From: Emergencia timonensis | Lineage (GTDB): Bacteria > Bacillota > Clostridia > Peptostreptococcales > Anaerovoracaceae | DNA: 64,000 nt | Assembly (NCBI RefSeq): GCF_900086585.1 | Contig: NZ_FLKM01000009.1 | Span: 1,364,001-1,428,000, forward strand | Direction: 5' to 3' | Part shown: piece after piece, positions 23,993-34,687 of the stretch | Position numbering within the stretch: position 1 is the first letter of the stretch | How the letters are laid out: each line of letters starts with the position of its first letter | Program-made: the position numbers and the translations under genes | Notes under the pieces: generated by a model | Databases searched by the model: none | What the model was told of the DNA's origin: nothing | The model's input: only the letters and a program-made list of their open reading frames with translations

Positions 23993-25060
23993 TTAGATTA
24001 ATGAAGCGATTTTATCACCGGTTTCTTTCGTACCGATAGATTCTTTTCCGGCGCAGATGTCAGGTGTTCTGTAGCCTGCGGCTAAGAACTTTTTGACGGC
24101 CTCTTCGATATCGTCTGCTTCTTGAGATAATTCGAAAGTATATCGCAGCATCATGGCCACGGAAAGAATTGTGGCGATAGGGTTTGCCAGATTTTGTCCC
24201 GCAATATCTGGAGCAGAGCCGTGGACTGGTTCATACATTCCGAAGTTACCAGTTGCTAAGCTGGCAGAAGGCAGCATACCGATGGAGCCGGTAATCTGGC
24301 TTGCCTCATCGGACAGAATATCGCCGAAGATATTGCTGGTCACTAAGACGTCAAACTGCTTTGGATTTCTCACAAGCTGCATGGCAGCGTTGTCTACATA
24401 GAGGTTTTCCAATTCTACTTCAGGATAGTTTTTCCCGACTTCTGCAACAACTCTTCTCCAGAGTCTTGAACTTTCTAAAACGTTGGCCTTATCCACGCTG
24501 GTCACTTTCTTATTTCGCTTCATGGCCATGTCAAAGGCGACTGCGGCAATTCTTTTAACTTCACCTTCCGAATACTGCTCAATATCGTAGGCAGCAGGTC
24601 CCATGTCCGTTTTTTTTGTGCCTTTTTCGCCAAAGTAGATGCCGCCGGTCAGCTCTCTGACGACGACGATATCAAGACCTCCGTCTATAATCTCTGGCTT
24701 GAGAGGGGAGGCGTCGGCAAGTTCGTCAAAGACCATAGCAGGTCTCAGATTTGCGAAGAGTCCCAAGGCCTTTCTGAGACCGAGAAGGGCTCTCTCCGGT
24801 CTTTCGTCGCCTGGAAGGTCATCCCATTTGGGACCGCCTACTGCACCAAGCAGAACTGCATGGCTGCCTTTGCAGATATCTACTGTATCCGTCGGCAGGC
24901 ATTTGCCTGTTGCATCGATGGCAGCGCCGCCGGCCAGTACGTAATTGTAGTGAAAGGTGTGTCCGTATTTTTCGCCGATCTTGTCGAGGACTTTAATGGC
25001 TTCGGTCACCACTTCCGGACCGATCCCATCGCCTTTGACTACGGCTATATCGTAATTCAT
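23993..25060 (-). CDS. leuB: 3-isopropylmalate dehydrogenase
   Basis: Oxidative decarboxylation of 3-isopropylmalate, third step of leucine synthesis. The 355-residue length, start [29 protein letters not shown] and [13 protein letters not shown] are all standard. The ATG at 25060 is chosen because GGAGG lies 5 bases upstream; the ATG at 25072 is part of that site. It is the last gene of leuA-leuC-leuD-leuB, after a 48-bp gap, and is followed by the operon's terminator. Confidence 0.97.
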   Translation of the reverse strand: MNYDIAVVKGDGIGPEVVTEAIKVLDKIGEKYGHTFHYNYVLAGGAAIDATGKCLPTDTVDICKGSHAVLLGAVGGPKWDDLPGDERPERALLGLRKALGLFANLRPAMVFDELADASPLKPEIIDGGLDIVVVRELTGGIYFGEKGTKKTDMGPAAYDIEQYSEGEVKRIAAVAFDMAMKRNKKVTSVDKANVLESSRLWRRVVAEVGKNYPEVELENLYVDNAAMQLVRNPKQFDVLVTSNIFGDILSDEASQITGSIGMLPSASLATGNFGMYEPVHGSAPDIAGQNLANPIATILSVAMMLRYTFELSQEADDIEEAVKKFLAAGYRTPDICAGKESIGTKETGDKIASLI

Positions 25061-25108
25061 ATCTTCCTCCATTTGCTTGTCTTTTTTCTGTCAGGCGGTG
25101 ACGGCTGA

Positions 25109-25588
25109 CTATTTAATACTGTTCAGCAGGCCGCCTTTTGCAATCATGTCTTTGATGAAATCAGGGAAGGGCAGAGCCTGGTAGGTTTCTTTTTTAGTAA
25201 CATTGGTGATGATTCCAGTGTTGAAATCGACTTCTACTGTATCTCCGTTTTCAATGCTTTGGCTGGCCTCTGCACATTCTAAAATGGGCAGACCGATATT
25301 GATGGAGTTTCTGTAGAAGATTCTGGCAAAGGTAGTTGCAATGACGCAGCTTACACCACAGGTTTTTAGAGTTGCCGGCGCGTGTTCTCTGGAGGAGCCG
25401 CAGCCGAAATTTTCGCCTGCGACGACGATGTCTCCTGTTTTCACCTTGTTTACAAAGTCAGCGTCGATGTCTTCCATACAGTGGCTGGCCAATTCTTCAG
25501 GGTCATGAATATTGAGATATCTTGCCGGAATAATGACGTCTGTATCAACGTTATTTCCGTATTTATGTACTGTTCCTTTTGCGTCCAT
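25109..25588 (-). CDS. leuD: 3-isopropylmalate dehydratase small subunit
   Basis: Small (swivel-domain) subunit of isopropylmalate isomerase. The 159-residue length is the short archaeal/clostridial type; [12 protein letters not shown] and [11 protein letters not shown] are the swivel-domain signatures. It starts two bases after leuC ends, with AAAGGAG inside the leuC tail, so the two subunits are translationally coupled. Confidence 0.96.
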   Translation of the reverse strand: MDAKGTVHKYGNNVDTDVIIPARYLNIHDPEELASHCMEDIDADFVNKVKTGDIVVAGENFGCGSSREHAPATLKTCGVSCVIATTFARIFYRNSINIGLPILECAEASQSIENGDTVEVDFNTGIITNVTKKETYQALPFPDFIKDMIAKGGLLNSIK

Positions 25589-25590
25589 GG

Positions 25591-26853
25591 TTAAACTCTC
25601 CTTTCAGGTGCCACAATTTTTCCAGCGATTGCAGAGGCTGCCGCTACCGCAGGGCTGGCCAGATATATTTCCGATTTAGTATGTCCCATTCTGCCTACAA
25701 AATTTCTGTTGGTGGTGGAAACGCAACGTTCGCCTTCGGCCAGGATACCCATATGGCCGCCCATGCATGGGCCGCACGTAGGTGTTGAAACGACACAGCC
25801 TGCGTCGATGAAGGTTTCCAGGTAGCCAAGTTTGATGCATTCCTTATAAATCTGCTGGGTTGCAGGGACGATAATGCACCTGACATCGGGATGAACTTTT
25901 TGACCTTTTAGAATCTCTGCCGCAATTCGCATGTCAGAAAGCCGTCCGTTGGTGCAGGAGCCGATAACCGACTGCTGAATAGGTACATCGCCGACCTTGT
26001 CTATGGTTCTGCTGTTTCCTGGCAGATGTGGGAAGGCGACAGTCGGTTTGAGAGTACTGAGATCAATATCGTAAACCTGATCGTATTCTGCGTCTGAATC
26101 AGCTTCATAGATGGTATACTCTCTGTCTACCCGGCCTTCCATGTAATCTTTCGTAGTCTTGTCTACCGGGAAGATGCCGTTTTTGCCGCCAGCCTCGATA
26201 GCCATGTTGCAGATTGTGAATCTGTCATCTATGGACAGGGAAGCGACGCCGGGTCCAGTGAACTCCATGGATTTGTAAAGAGCACCGTCTACACCGATCA
26301 TGCCGATAATGTGGAGAATCACGTCCTTACCACTGACATCCTCTTGCAATTCTCCCGTAAGGTTAAACTTCAGGGCGCTTGGCACTTTGAACCAGGTCTG
26401 TCCTGTAGCCATTGAGGCAGCCAGATCAGTAGAACCTACGCCTGTGGAGAAAGCGCCTAAGGCACCATAGGTGCAGGTGTGAGAATCTGCGCCTACGATG
26501 ATTTCCCCGGCTGCTACCAGGCCTTTCTCTGGCAGGAGAGCGTGTTCAATGCCCATGGTTCCCACATCATAATAATGGTCGATATCAAATCTCTTTGCAA
26601 AAGTTCTGCATGTTACACACTGTTCTGCACTTTTAATATCTTTATTGGGTGTAAAGTGATCCATGACTAGCGCGATTTTGCTCTTGTCAAAGACTTCCTC
26701 AAAGCCTGCATCGTCAAATACGTTGACGGATACGGAGCCGGAAATGTCGTTGGCAAGAAGCATATCCACTTTGGCAGTGATTAATTGTCCGGGCACTACA
26801 TTATCAAGGCCGGCGTGTGCGGCCAAAATCTTTTGTGTCATTGTCATTCCCAT
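25591..26853 (-). CDS. leuC: 3-isopropylmalate dehydratase large subunit
   Basis: Large, [4Fe-4S]-containing subunit of the isomerase that converts 2- to 3-isopropylmalate. At 420 residues it is the shorter homoaconitase-like type that pairs with the 159-residue LeuD. The cluster cysteines are seen in V-I-G-S-C-T-N-G-R and [15 protein letters not shown] precedes the ATG at 26853. It is second in the operon, 68 bp after leuA. Confidence 0.96.
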   Translation of the reverse strand: MGMTMTQKILAAHAGLDNVVPGQLITAKVDMLLANDISGSVSVNVFDDAGFEEVFDKSKIALVMDHFTPNKDIKSAEQCVTCRTFAKRFDIDHYYDVGTMGIEHALLPEKGLVAAGEIIVGADSHTCTYGALGAFSTGVGSTDLAASMATGQTWFKVPSALKFNLTGELQEDVSGKDVILHIIGMIGVDGALYKSMEFTGPGVASLSIDDRFTICNMAIEAGGKNGIFPVDKTTKDYMEGRVDREYTIYEADSDAEYDQVYDIDLSTLKPTVAFPHLPGNSRTIDKVGDVPIQQSVIGSCTNGRLSDMRIAAEILKGQKVHPDVRCIIVPATQQIYKECIKLGYLETFIDAGCVVSTPTCGPCMGGHMGILAEGERCVSTTNRNFVGRMGHTKSEIYLASPAVAAASAIAGKIVAPERRV

Positions 26854-26921
26854 AATTTTTTACCTCCTAATGAAGCCCCCTCAATTTGGGAAACAAATTG
26901 CAGGAAACTTCTTCTTATTTT

Positions 26922-28628
26922 CTATTTTACGAAATGTATTTTTTTGTTCATTCTGTTCAGTGCGCTGACGAGAGCATTGACTGATGCCAGGATGATGTCG
27001 GCATGGGTTCCGATACCCCAGTACTGGTTACCGGCTTTGTCAGCGATGCAGACATAAGCGGCGGCCTTGGAGTTGGAGTCAGAACCGATAGCGTGCTCTG
27101 AATAGGTGATGAATTTATAGTCAAAGTGGTACTGCGTCTTTTTCAGGGCGTTGCTGACTGCGTCAAGACGTCCGTTTCCTTCCGCCTCCAGATTGAAGGG
27201 TTCTCCGTCGATGACTACTCTCATTCTCACGCCCACGCTGTTGGCTTCTTCCGATTTTGTCGAAGAAAAATGGCTGAACATAGCTTCAGTGATATCGATT
27301 GGAGTAAAATCGTTGATATACTCTTCTTCAAAGGCCGTAAAGATTTCGGCAGGGGAAAGCTCCTCATGACGCTTATCGGAAATATCCTTCATCATATATC
27401 CTACTTCTGCTCTCATGGCCTTTGGAATCACGTACCCATAGTCGCGTTCAATGATGTATGCGATGCCGCCCTTGCCGGACTGACTGTTAATCCTGATGAC
27501 GTCGCCTTCATATTCTCTGCCCACATCGTGAGGGTCGATCGGGAGATAAGGCACGGTCCATCTGGACGGATCCATCTCTTCTCTCCATTTCATACCCTTG
27601 GCGATAGCGTCCTGATGAGAACCGGAGAATGCTGCAAATACCAGGTCGCCCGCATAAGGCTGACGAGGATTGACCTTCATACCGGTATATTTTTCGTATA
27701 TCTCAACAGCCTGCGGCATATTGGTAAAGTCCAGCTCAGGATCGACGCCGTGGGTGAACATATTCATGGCTAAAGTCACAATGTCGACGTTTCCCGTTCT
27801 TTCACCGTTTCCAAAGAGGGTTCCTTCAATTCTGTCGCCGCCGGCCAAAAGTCCTAACTCTGCATCGGCCACGCCGGTGCCTCTGTCGTTATGAGGATGG
27901 AGGGAAACGACGACGTTCTCTCTGCTATGAAGATGCTTACACATGTATTCGATTTGATTTGCGAAGACATGGGGCATGGACATCTCTACGGTAGCCGGCA
28001 AGTTGATGATCACCTTGTTATCAGGCGTCGGCTGCCAGATATCTATTACTTCGTTACATATATCTTTTGCAAATTCCATCTCTGTTCCAGTGAAGCTTTC
28101 TGGGGAATATTCAAATTGGAACTGTGTCTCAGGAAATTTCTGAGCATATTCCTTCATTAATATAGCGCCGTCTTTTGCAATCTGGATGATTTCTTCTTCA
28201 GAGGCTCTGAACACCTGCTGTCTCTGCGCAAAAGAAGTGGAGTTGTATAAATGTACGACTGCTCGCTTAGCACCTTTCAGTGACTCAAATGTTTTATCTA
28301 TGATGTGTTTTCTCGACTGTGTCAAAACCTGAACGGTTACATCGTCAGGAATCATGTCGTCTTCGATTAATCTTCTTAAGAATTCGTATTCTGTTTCTGA
28401 CGCGGCTGGAAAGCCGACTTCAATTTCTTTAAATCCTATGAAAACCAGGAATTGAAAGAATTCCAACTTTTCTTCTAAACTCATGGGTACAATCAGCGCC
28501 TGATTACCGTCGCGCAGATCTACGCTGCACCATCTGGGCGCTTTTTCGATGTGATTTTTCTTTGGCCATTCCATTTCAGCCATAGGGGGATTAAAATAAC
28601 CTACCCTGTACTTGTCGTAATTTTTCAT
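26922..28628 (-). CDS. leuA: 2-isopropylmalate synthase, long type
   Basis: Committed step of leucine synthesis: acetyl-CoA plus 2-ketoisovalerate. The 568-residue protein is of the longer type (as in Actinobacteria) with N-terminal extension, catalytic TIM barrel (S-V-D-L-R-D-G-N-Q-A at 35-44, metal motif H-P-H-N-D-R-G-T) and a C-terminal regulatory domain for leucine feedback. It is the first gene of the operon and sits behind a leucine T-box leader, so expression should rise when tRNA-Leu is uncharged. The GGAGG site lies just before the ATG. Confidence 0.96.
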   Translation of the reverse strand: MKNYDKYRVGYFNPPMAEMEWPKKNHIEKAPRWCSVDLRDGNQALIVPMSLEEKLEFFQFLVFIGFKEIEVGFPAASETEYEFLRRLIEDDMIPDDVTVQVLTQSRKHIIDKTFESLKGAKRAVVHLYNSTSFAQRQQVFRASEEEIIQIAKDGAILMKEYAQKFPETQFQFEYSPESFTGTEMEFAKDICNEVIDIWQPTPDNKVIINLPATVEMSMPHVFANQIEYMCKHLHSRENVVVSLHPHNDRGTGVADAELGLLAGGDRIEGTLFGNGERTGNVDIVTLAMNMFTHGVDPELDFTNMPQAVEIYEKYTGMKVNPRQPYAGDLVFAAFSGSHQDAIAKGMKWREEMDPSRWTVPYLPIDPHDVGREYEGDVIRINSQSGKGGIAYIIERDYGYVIPKAMRAEVGYMMKDISDKRHEELSPAEIFTAFEEEYINDFTPIDITEAMFSHFSSTKSEEANSVGVRMRVVIDGEPFNLEAEGNGRLDAVSNALKKTQYHFDYKFITYSEHAIGSDSNSKAAAYVCIADKAGNQYWGIGTHADIILASVNALVSALNRMNKKIHFVK

Positions 28629-28669
28629 TGCTGTAACCTCCGCATTTCATATAATGATCATTTTGAGTG

Positions 28670-28912
28670 ACAAGAAAATCGTCTCTTCGGCGATTTTTAC
28701 TAAATCACTAAAGAGACGAAAACACAATTCTTATTGATTGCTTCCGCGGTACCACTCTTTTTGACATAATCTAATTATATGCCCTCTCGTTTTAGTCGCT
28801 CAGGGGTGAGACATTATATAAAGGTTTGCGATCTTCCACCAATCGGCCGCTCTCTGTAAAACCTTTGCATATAATTTATTCCCGTCATTGCAACTTTTTA
28901 AATTTATGCTAT
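28670..28912 (-). ncRNA. Leucine T-box leader of leuACDB
   Basis: On the minus strand the hallmark T-box AGTGGTACCGCGG is at 28744-28757. Upstream are Stem I features (GACGGGAA, AGAGAGC, GGTGGAAG). The likely specifier CTC followed by A (in GTCTCAC near 28810) reads Leu, matching leuA. A terminator hairpin CGTCTCTT/AAGAGACG (28680-28718) with ATTTTCTT follows. Uncharged tRNA-Leu should stabilise the antiterminator. Confidence 0.92.
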
Positions 28913-28918
28913 GATAAT

Positions 28919-28947
28919 AATATAAATGAAGAAGAGCTCGATGTCAA
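28919..28947 (-). promoter_or_regulatory. Promoter of leu T-box transcript
   Basis: Minus strand TTGACA (28942-28947), 17-bp spacer, TATATT (28919-28924), giving a start near 28912 just before Stem I. Confidence 0.85.
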
Positions 28948-29009
28948 CCTAAATTTGTGTTCAATCTTAATTATTGGTGCATTTTTTTGTGAACAAATAA
29001 CAAAAAGAG

Positions 29010-29037
29010 TTGACTTTTATAGTGCGAAGACTATAAT
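29010..29037 (+). promoter_or_regulatory. Promoter of ilvBN
   Basis: TTGACT (29010-29015), 16-bp spacer, TATAAT (29032-29037), diverging from the leu promoter. No T-box or leader peptide is seen between it and ilvB. Confidence 0.8.
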
Positions 29038-29093
29038 AGATATATGGGCTACGGAGGTTAGCCCGTTTAATGCTAGAGAAAAGGAGAGAGAGT

Positions 29094-30755
29094 ATGAAAA
29101 TGACAGGATCACAAGTAGTGGCAGAAGTATTGCTTGATCATGGCGTTGACACTGTCTTTGGATATCCAGGAGGAACGGCTCTGAATATCTATGACGAACT
29201 ATACAAATACAGCGATAGGATTAAGCATGTTCTCACTGCGCATGAACAGGGTGCTGCACATGCTGCCGACGGGTACGCAAGAGCCACGGGGAAAACCGGC
29301 GTGGTCTTTTCTACCAGCGGTCCAGGTGCTACCAATCTGGTAACCGGTATCGCGACGGCATTCATGGATAGCATTCCAATGGTCGCTATTACGGCCAACG
29401 TGCCTGATTCCCTGATCGGTCGCGATACGTTTCAGGAAATTTGTATCACGGGAGTCACACTGCCGATTACAAAGCACAATTACTTTGTAAATAGAATAGA
29501 AGATCTTGAACCGGCCCTCAGAGAGGCGTTTAAGATTGCAAATAGCGGGAGAAAGGGTCCTGTCCTCGTGGACATTACCAAGGACGTAACTTCCGCGAGC
29601 ATTGAATATACATCAAAACCGCCGTTAGAACTGAAACCACGCCCCGTCATGGAGCGAGACGACATCGCGGCAATCGTTAAGCTGATTAATGCTGCAGAGA
29701 AGCCGGTCGCTTATATCGGAGGAGGCGTCGTAGCATCGGACTCCTGTAAGGAACTGACTGCATTGCTGGAGAAGGCGGACATTCCAGCCACCTATACTTT
29801 GATGGCAGCAGGCGTTGTAGGATACGACAGTGACCTTAACCTGGGTCTGATCGGCATGCATGGCAGCGTAGCCGCCAACAGAGCCATCGACCAGGCTGAT
29901 TTGGTCATCGCATTTGGCGCTAGATTCAGCGACAGAGTCGCACTGAATCCAGATAAATTTGCAAAGCGGGCAAAGATCGTACAGATCGACATAGACCGCA
30001 GCGAAATCAACAAGAACGTCATGGTTGACAAGTGCTGTGTCGGTGATATCAAGGAATTCATTACCAGGGCGCTGCCATATATAGAGGAACAGAATCACAC
30101 AGAATGGCATGAACGTGTTGTGGGCTGGAAGAAGAAAGAGCGGATTGTCAAGTCGCCGGATTGCAAACTTCATCCACAGGAAGTCCTATCTACCATTTGT
30201 GATATGACCGATGAAGATACGATTTATGTTACTGATGTTGGACAACACCAAATGTGGGCAGCCCAATATCTCAAACATAACAAAGCCAAGAAGTTCATTA
30301 CCAGCGGAGGCCTGGGCACCATGGGATTCGGCTACGGTGCGGCCATTGGCGCACAAATGGGATGTCCCAAGGACAGAGTCATTCATATCACAGGTGACGG
30401 CTCTTTTCATATGAATCTCAATGAGGCTTGTACTGCGGTCAGTGAGAACCTGCCGGTCATCACAGTTATTATGAACAACCGAGTTCTGGGAATGGTTTAC
30501 CAATGGCAGACTATATTTTATGAGAACAGGTATTCCAATACAACGCCTGAGAGAAAGACCGATTTTGTCAAGCTGGCAGAAGCTTTTGGCGCAAAAGGCT
30601 ACAGAGCAGAAACCGTGGAGCAGTTTGAGGCGGCGATGGAAAAAGCGCTGCAGTCCGATGGACCAGTCTGGATTGACTGTCTGATCTCGAGAGAAGAACG
30701 GGTACTTCCGATGATTCCGGGAGGAAAGACCGTCGAAGATATGATTATCGATTAG
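29094..30755 (+). CDS. ilvB: Acetolactate synthase large subunit
   Basis: The ThDP enzyme that condenses pyruvate (or 2-ketobutyrate) for branched-chain amino acid synthesis. At 553 residues it shows catalytic Glu51 in A-H-E-Q-G-A-A-H-A-A-D-G-Y-A, the FAD/central domain, and the ThDP-Mg motif G-D-G-S-F-H-M-N...N-N. The presence of a regulatory IlvN right behind marks it as the anabolic enzyme rather than catabolic AlsS. ATG 29094 has AAGGAGAG; an upstream ATG at 29070 lacks one. Confidence 0.96.
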   Translation: MKMTGSQVVAEVLLDHGVDTVFGYPGGTALNIYDELYKYSDRIKHVLTAHEQGAAHAADGYARATGKTGVVFSTSGPGATNLVTGIATAFMDSIPMVAITANVPDSLIGRDTFQEICITGVTLPITKHNYFVNRIEDLEPALREAFKIANSGRKGPVLVDITKDVTSASIEYTSKPPLELKPRPVMERDDIAAIVKLINAAEKPVAYIGGGVVASDSCKELTALLEKADIPATYTLMAAGVVGYDSDLNLGLIGMHGSVAANRAIDQADLVIAFGARFSDRVALNPDKFAKRAKIVQIDIDRSEINKNVMVDKCCVGDIKEFITRALPYIEEQNHTEWHERVVGWKKKERIVKSPDCKLHPQEVLSTICDMTDEDTIYVTDVGQHQMWAAQYLKHNKAKKFITSGGLGTMGFGYGAAIGAQMGCPKDRVIHITGDGSFHMNLNEACTAVSENLPVITVIMNNRVLGMVYQWQTIFYENRYSNTTPERKTDFVKLAEAFGAKGYRAETVEQFEAAMEKALQSDGPVWIDCLISREERVLPMIPGGKTVEDMIID

Positions 30756-30772
30756 GAAGGAGGACGCGAAGC

Positions 30773-31288
30773 ATGTATAAACCACTGAAAAAAGAAATCG
30801 TCAGCGTTCTTGTCCTTAACCAGGCAAATGTACTGACGAGAGTAGTCAGTCTCTTTGGAAGAAGAGGTTTCAATATTGATTCTCTGACTGTATCGGCTAC
30901 CAATGATCCCACGCTTTCAAGGATCACCATCGTTTTTAACGCGACAGAGCAGTCCATGCAGCAGATTATCACCCAGACAGAAAAGCTGGAAGTCGTAAAG
31001 AGTATCTACATATTGAACAGAGAAAACAGCCTTTACCGAGAATTACTGCTGCTGAAGGTCAATGCTACGCCAGCTGAACTGTCGACGATCAAGGATATTG
31101 TCGACGTCTACAGAGGCAAAATTGTGGATCTTTCTACGGACAGCATGATTATCGAATTGACTGGAACACCTGAAAAAATTGACGGCTTCATGGATGTCAT
31201 AAAAGACTATGAGATTTCTGAGGTGTGCAGAACGGGTATTACAGGAATCGAAAGCAAAGTCGTAAAAAACAAAAACGATTACTTATAA
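30773..31288 (+). CDS. ilvN: Acetolactate synthase small (regulatory) subunit
   Basis: The 171-residue subunit has an N-terminal ACT domain (V-L-N-Q-A-N-V-L-T-R-V-V-S-L-F-G-R-R-G-F, residues ~8-80) and the C-terminal ALS_SSU domain. It confers valine feedback inhibition on IlvB. AAGGAGGA precedes the ATG, 17 bp after ilvB. A structured stretch ending in a terminator follows before ilvC. Confidence 0.95.
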   Translation: MYKPLKKEIVSVLVLNQANVLTRVVSLFGRRGFNIDSLTVSATNDPTLSRITIVFNATEQSMQQIITQTEKLEVVKSIYILNRENSLYRELLLLKVNATPAELSTIKDIVDVYRGKIVDLSTDSMIIELTGTPEKIDGFMDVIKDYEISEVCRTGITGIESKVVKNKNDYL

Positions 31289-31461
31289 CATAGGAAATAT
31301 CGTCCGAAGGACAGATTTCTGTATGTTTCATCGTTCGCTTTGCTCACTCCTCCAGTCGCTAACGCGCCTTTCGCTGTCCGTTTCGCTCGAGCCAGCTAAA
31401 GCTGGGGCGAAAAGGCAAAGAACGTACCTTGCGAAGAGTCGCCCCCTTGTGGGCGACATGT
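31289..31461 (+). other. Structured intergenic segment between ilvN and ilvC
   Basis: It holds several predicted hairpins: GTCC-GAA-GGAC inside GGAAAT/ATTTC (about 31303-31320), TTTCGC...CCAGC-TAAA-GCTGG...GCGAAA (31381-31412), CTTTGC/GCAAAG spanning about 31337-31420, and GTCGCCC/GGGCGAC (31438-31456). The whole segment plus terminator is flanked by near-identical AACGATTACTTAT (31274-31286) and AACGATTATTTAT (31504-31516), as if inserted. No T-box motif is present. Confidence 0.6.
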
Positions 31462-32532
<1,071 letters not shown>

Positions 32533-32564
32533 TTTGAAATTAATAAGAAGAGGTTTATGTTATT

Positions 32565-34235
32565 ATGTCAAAACGAAGTGATAACGTAACCAAAGGTATA
32601 GAAAAGGCTCCGATGCGTAGCCTTTTTTATGCTATGGGTTACACAAAGGAAGAATTAGAAAGACCGCTGATCGGTGTCGTATCGGCCCACAGTGAAATCG
32701 TGCCGGGCCATATCAATCTGGACAAGATTACAGAAGCCGTCAAGGCTGGCGTCAGGATGGCAGGCGGCACGCCGATCATGGTTCCAGCCATCGGTGTCTG
32801 TGACGGCATCGCCATGGGCCATATCGGCATGAAATATTCTCTGGCGAGCAGAGAGCTGATTGCAGACAGCGTGGAAACCATGGCCATGGCTCATCAATTT
32901 GATGGACTGGTATTGGTTCCTAACTGTGATAAGATTGTGCCGGGCATGGTGATGGGGGCAGTGAGACTGAACATCCCGACGGTTGTATGCTCTGGCGGAC
33001 CGATGATGAGCGGCCTGGTTGACGGCGTAGAGACATCTCTTTCGAAGATGTTCGAAGCAGTCGGCGCACGTAAAGCAGAGATCATCGACGATGCCGGTCT
33101 GGAAGAATTTGAGCAGAACACTTGCCCGGGCTGCGGCTCCTGCTCCGGCATGTATACCGCCAACAGCATGAACTGTCTCTGTGAGGCCATCGGTATCGGA
33201 CTTCCTGGAAACGGAACGATTCCGGCGGTACATAGCGGCAGAATCATGCTTGCAAAGCACGCAGGCATGGCCATCATGAATCTGGTGGAAAAGGACATCA
33301 AAGCCAGAGACATCATCAACGAAAAATCCATCAGAAATGCCCTTGCCTGTGATATGGCTTTGGGATGCTCCTCCAACAGTGTATTGCACCTCCTCGCTAT
33401 CGCCCACGAAGCTGGCGTGGAACTGAATCTGGAGCTGTTCAACGAGATGAGCGCGAAGACGCCGAACCTGTGTCATCTGGCACCAGCAGGCGGCACCCAC
33501 ATGCACGACCTGAACAACGCAGGCGGTGTGCAGGCAGTCATCGCGGAGCTATCCAAAAAAGGACTGATCGACACATCCTTGATTACGGCTAACGGCAGAA
33601 CTGTAGGCGAAAATATCGAGGGAAAATATATCAAAGATTCCGGCGCCATCAGAAGCGTTGAAGATCCTTACAGCGAAACAGGCGGCCTTGCCATCATGTG
33701 GGGGAACATCGCCCAGGAGGGCTGTGTCGTCAAGAGAAGCGCAGTAGCTCCTGAGATGTTGACTCACACTGGTCCAGCAAGAGTCTTCGATTGCGAGGAA
33801 GACGCCATTGACGCCATCTACAAAGGAAAGATTGTAGATGGAGACGTCGTTGTCATTCGCTACGAAGGACCGAAGGGTGGTCCCGGCATGAGAGAGATGC
33901 TCAACCCGACCAGTGCTTTGGCAGGGATGCAGCTCGACAAGACTGTTGCCCTGATTACAGACGGACGTTTCAGCGGCGCCAGCCGTGGAGCCTCCATCGG
34001 GCACGTCTGCCCAGAAGCCGCCAGCGGCGGAAACATCGGCTTGCTCCAGGAGGGAGATATCATCGAAATCGATATCCCAGGGGCAAAGATCAACGCCAAG
34101 GTTTCTGACGAAGAATTTGCAAAGAGACGCGAGACTTATGTACCTCGCGAGCCGAACGTGAAGAGCGGCTGGTTGTACAGATATTCCAAGATGGTTGCAC
34201 CGTCCAGCAAAGGCGCTGTGATGAAGGAGGACTAA
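32565..34235 (+). CDS. ilvD: Dihydroxy-acid dehydratase (biosynthetic)
   Basis: Third step of Ile/Val synthesis. The 556-residue protein has the classic motifs of true Ilv[11 protein letters not shown] (C79), N-C-D-K-I-V-P-G (C121) and [16 protein letters not shown] (C193) for the iron-sulfur cluster, and G-R-F-S-G-A-S-R-G near residue 466. It shares the ilvC transcript. The second IlvD-family protein at 13246 differs at these motifs and lies in a catabolic operon. Confidence 0.97.
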   Translation: MSKRSDNVTKGIEKAPMRSLFYAMGYTKEELERPLIGVVSAHSEIVPGHINLDKITEAVKAGVRMAGGTPIMVPAIGVCDGIAMGHIGMKYSLASRELIADSVETMAMAHQFDGLVLVPNCDKIVPGMVMGAVRLNIPTVVCSGGPMMSGLVDGVETSLSKMFEAVGARKAEIIDDAGLEEFEQNTCPGCGSCSGMYTANSMNCLCEAIGIGLPGNGTIPAVHSGRIMLAKHAGMAIMNLVEKDIKARDIINEKSIRNALACDMALGCSSNSVLHLLAIAHEAGVELNLELFNEMSAKTPNLCHLAPAGGTHMHDLNNAGGVQAVIAELSKKGLIDTSLITANGRTVGENIEGKYIKDSGAIRSVEDPYSETGGLAIMWGNIAQEGCVVKRSAVAPEMLTHTGPARVFDCEEDAIDAIYKGKIVDGDVVVIRYEGPKGGPGMREMLNPTSALAGMQLDKTVALITDGRFSGASRGASIGHVCPEAASGGNIGLLQEGDIIEIDIPGAKINAKVSDEEFAKRRETYVPREPNVKSGWLYRYSKMVAPSSKGAVMKED

Positions 34236-34388
34236 TATAATTGTCTGAGCGATCAAATGCTGCAAGCATTTTGAGAGCGAAAGAGAATTACTGGCAGGCC
34301 CCCGTCAGGAGTTCCCGAGAAGACGAGCCTTGGCGAAGTCTGATTGGAAGAACTCTACGGCGAAGAAGATTAATTTAAAAGATTTTTT
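34236..34388 (+). other. Intergenic stretch after ilvD
   Basis: No gene seen. A hairpin-forming part lies near the start (CAAATGCT/AGCATTTTG around 34255-34274, inside outer AATT...AATT pairing), resembling the structured style of the ilvN-ilvC gap but without clear sequence identity. Confidence 0.4.
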
Positions 34389-34425
34389 AGAGCTGTCAAT
34401 ACTGATGATTAGTACTGACAGCTCT
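34389..34425 (+). terminator. Terminator of ilvC-ilvD
   Basis: AGAGCTGTCA and TGACAGCTCT pair perfectly, extended by imperfect pairing towards the loop, followed by TTGTTTT. Confidence 0.85.
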
Positions 34426-34506
34426 TTGTTTTGCCTTATCATTTAGCAAATTTAGAAAGGCAACTTTAAAAGAATTACAAAACGGAACGAAACGGCGCAA
34501 ATACTG

Positions 34507-34532
34507 AAAAAAAGCGGTTGGACGCCGTTTTT
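34507..34532 (-). terminator. Possible terminator of the MATE gene
   Basis: On the minus strand AAAACGGCG...CCGC runs into seven T; the stem is short and has a bulge. It lies about 155 bp downstream of the MATE stop codon. The rest of 34426-34687 shows no supported gene. Confidence 0.35.
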
Positions 34533-34687
34533 CGCCTGTTTTCATGTAAAAAATGTATAATATGAGGCTAAACAAGGTAAAAATATAAATCGCATAGCTA
34601 GGTATTGTGAATACAATGTATGAGATTTGACCAATCTGATGAAAGAATCCGGCGTTACAGGAGTGATTTTTTGACAAAAGCGCCGTT

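Noticed and set aside
33549-34265. Long 238-codon frame opposite ilvD (and similar frames opposite ilvC, ilvB, leuA)
   Set aside because: These are shadow frames caused by codon bias of strongly conserved genes on the other strand.
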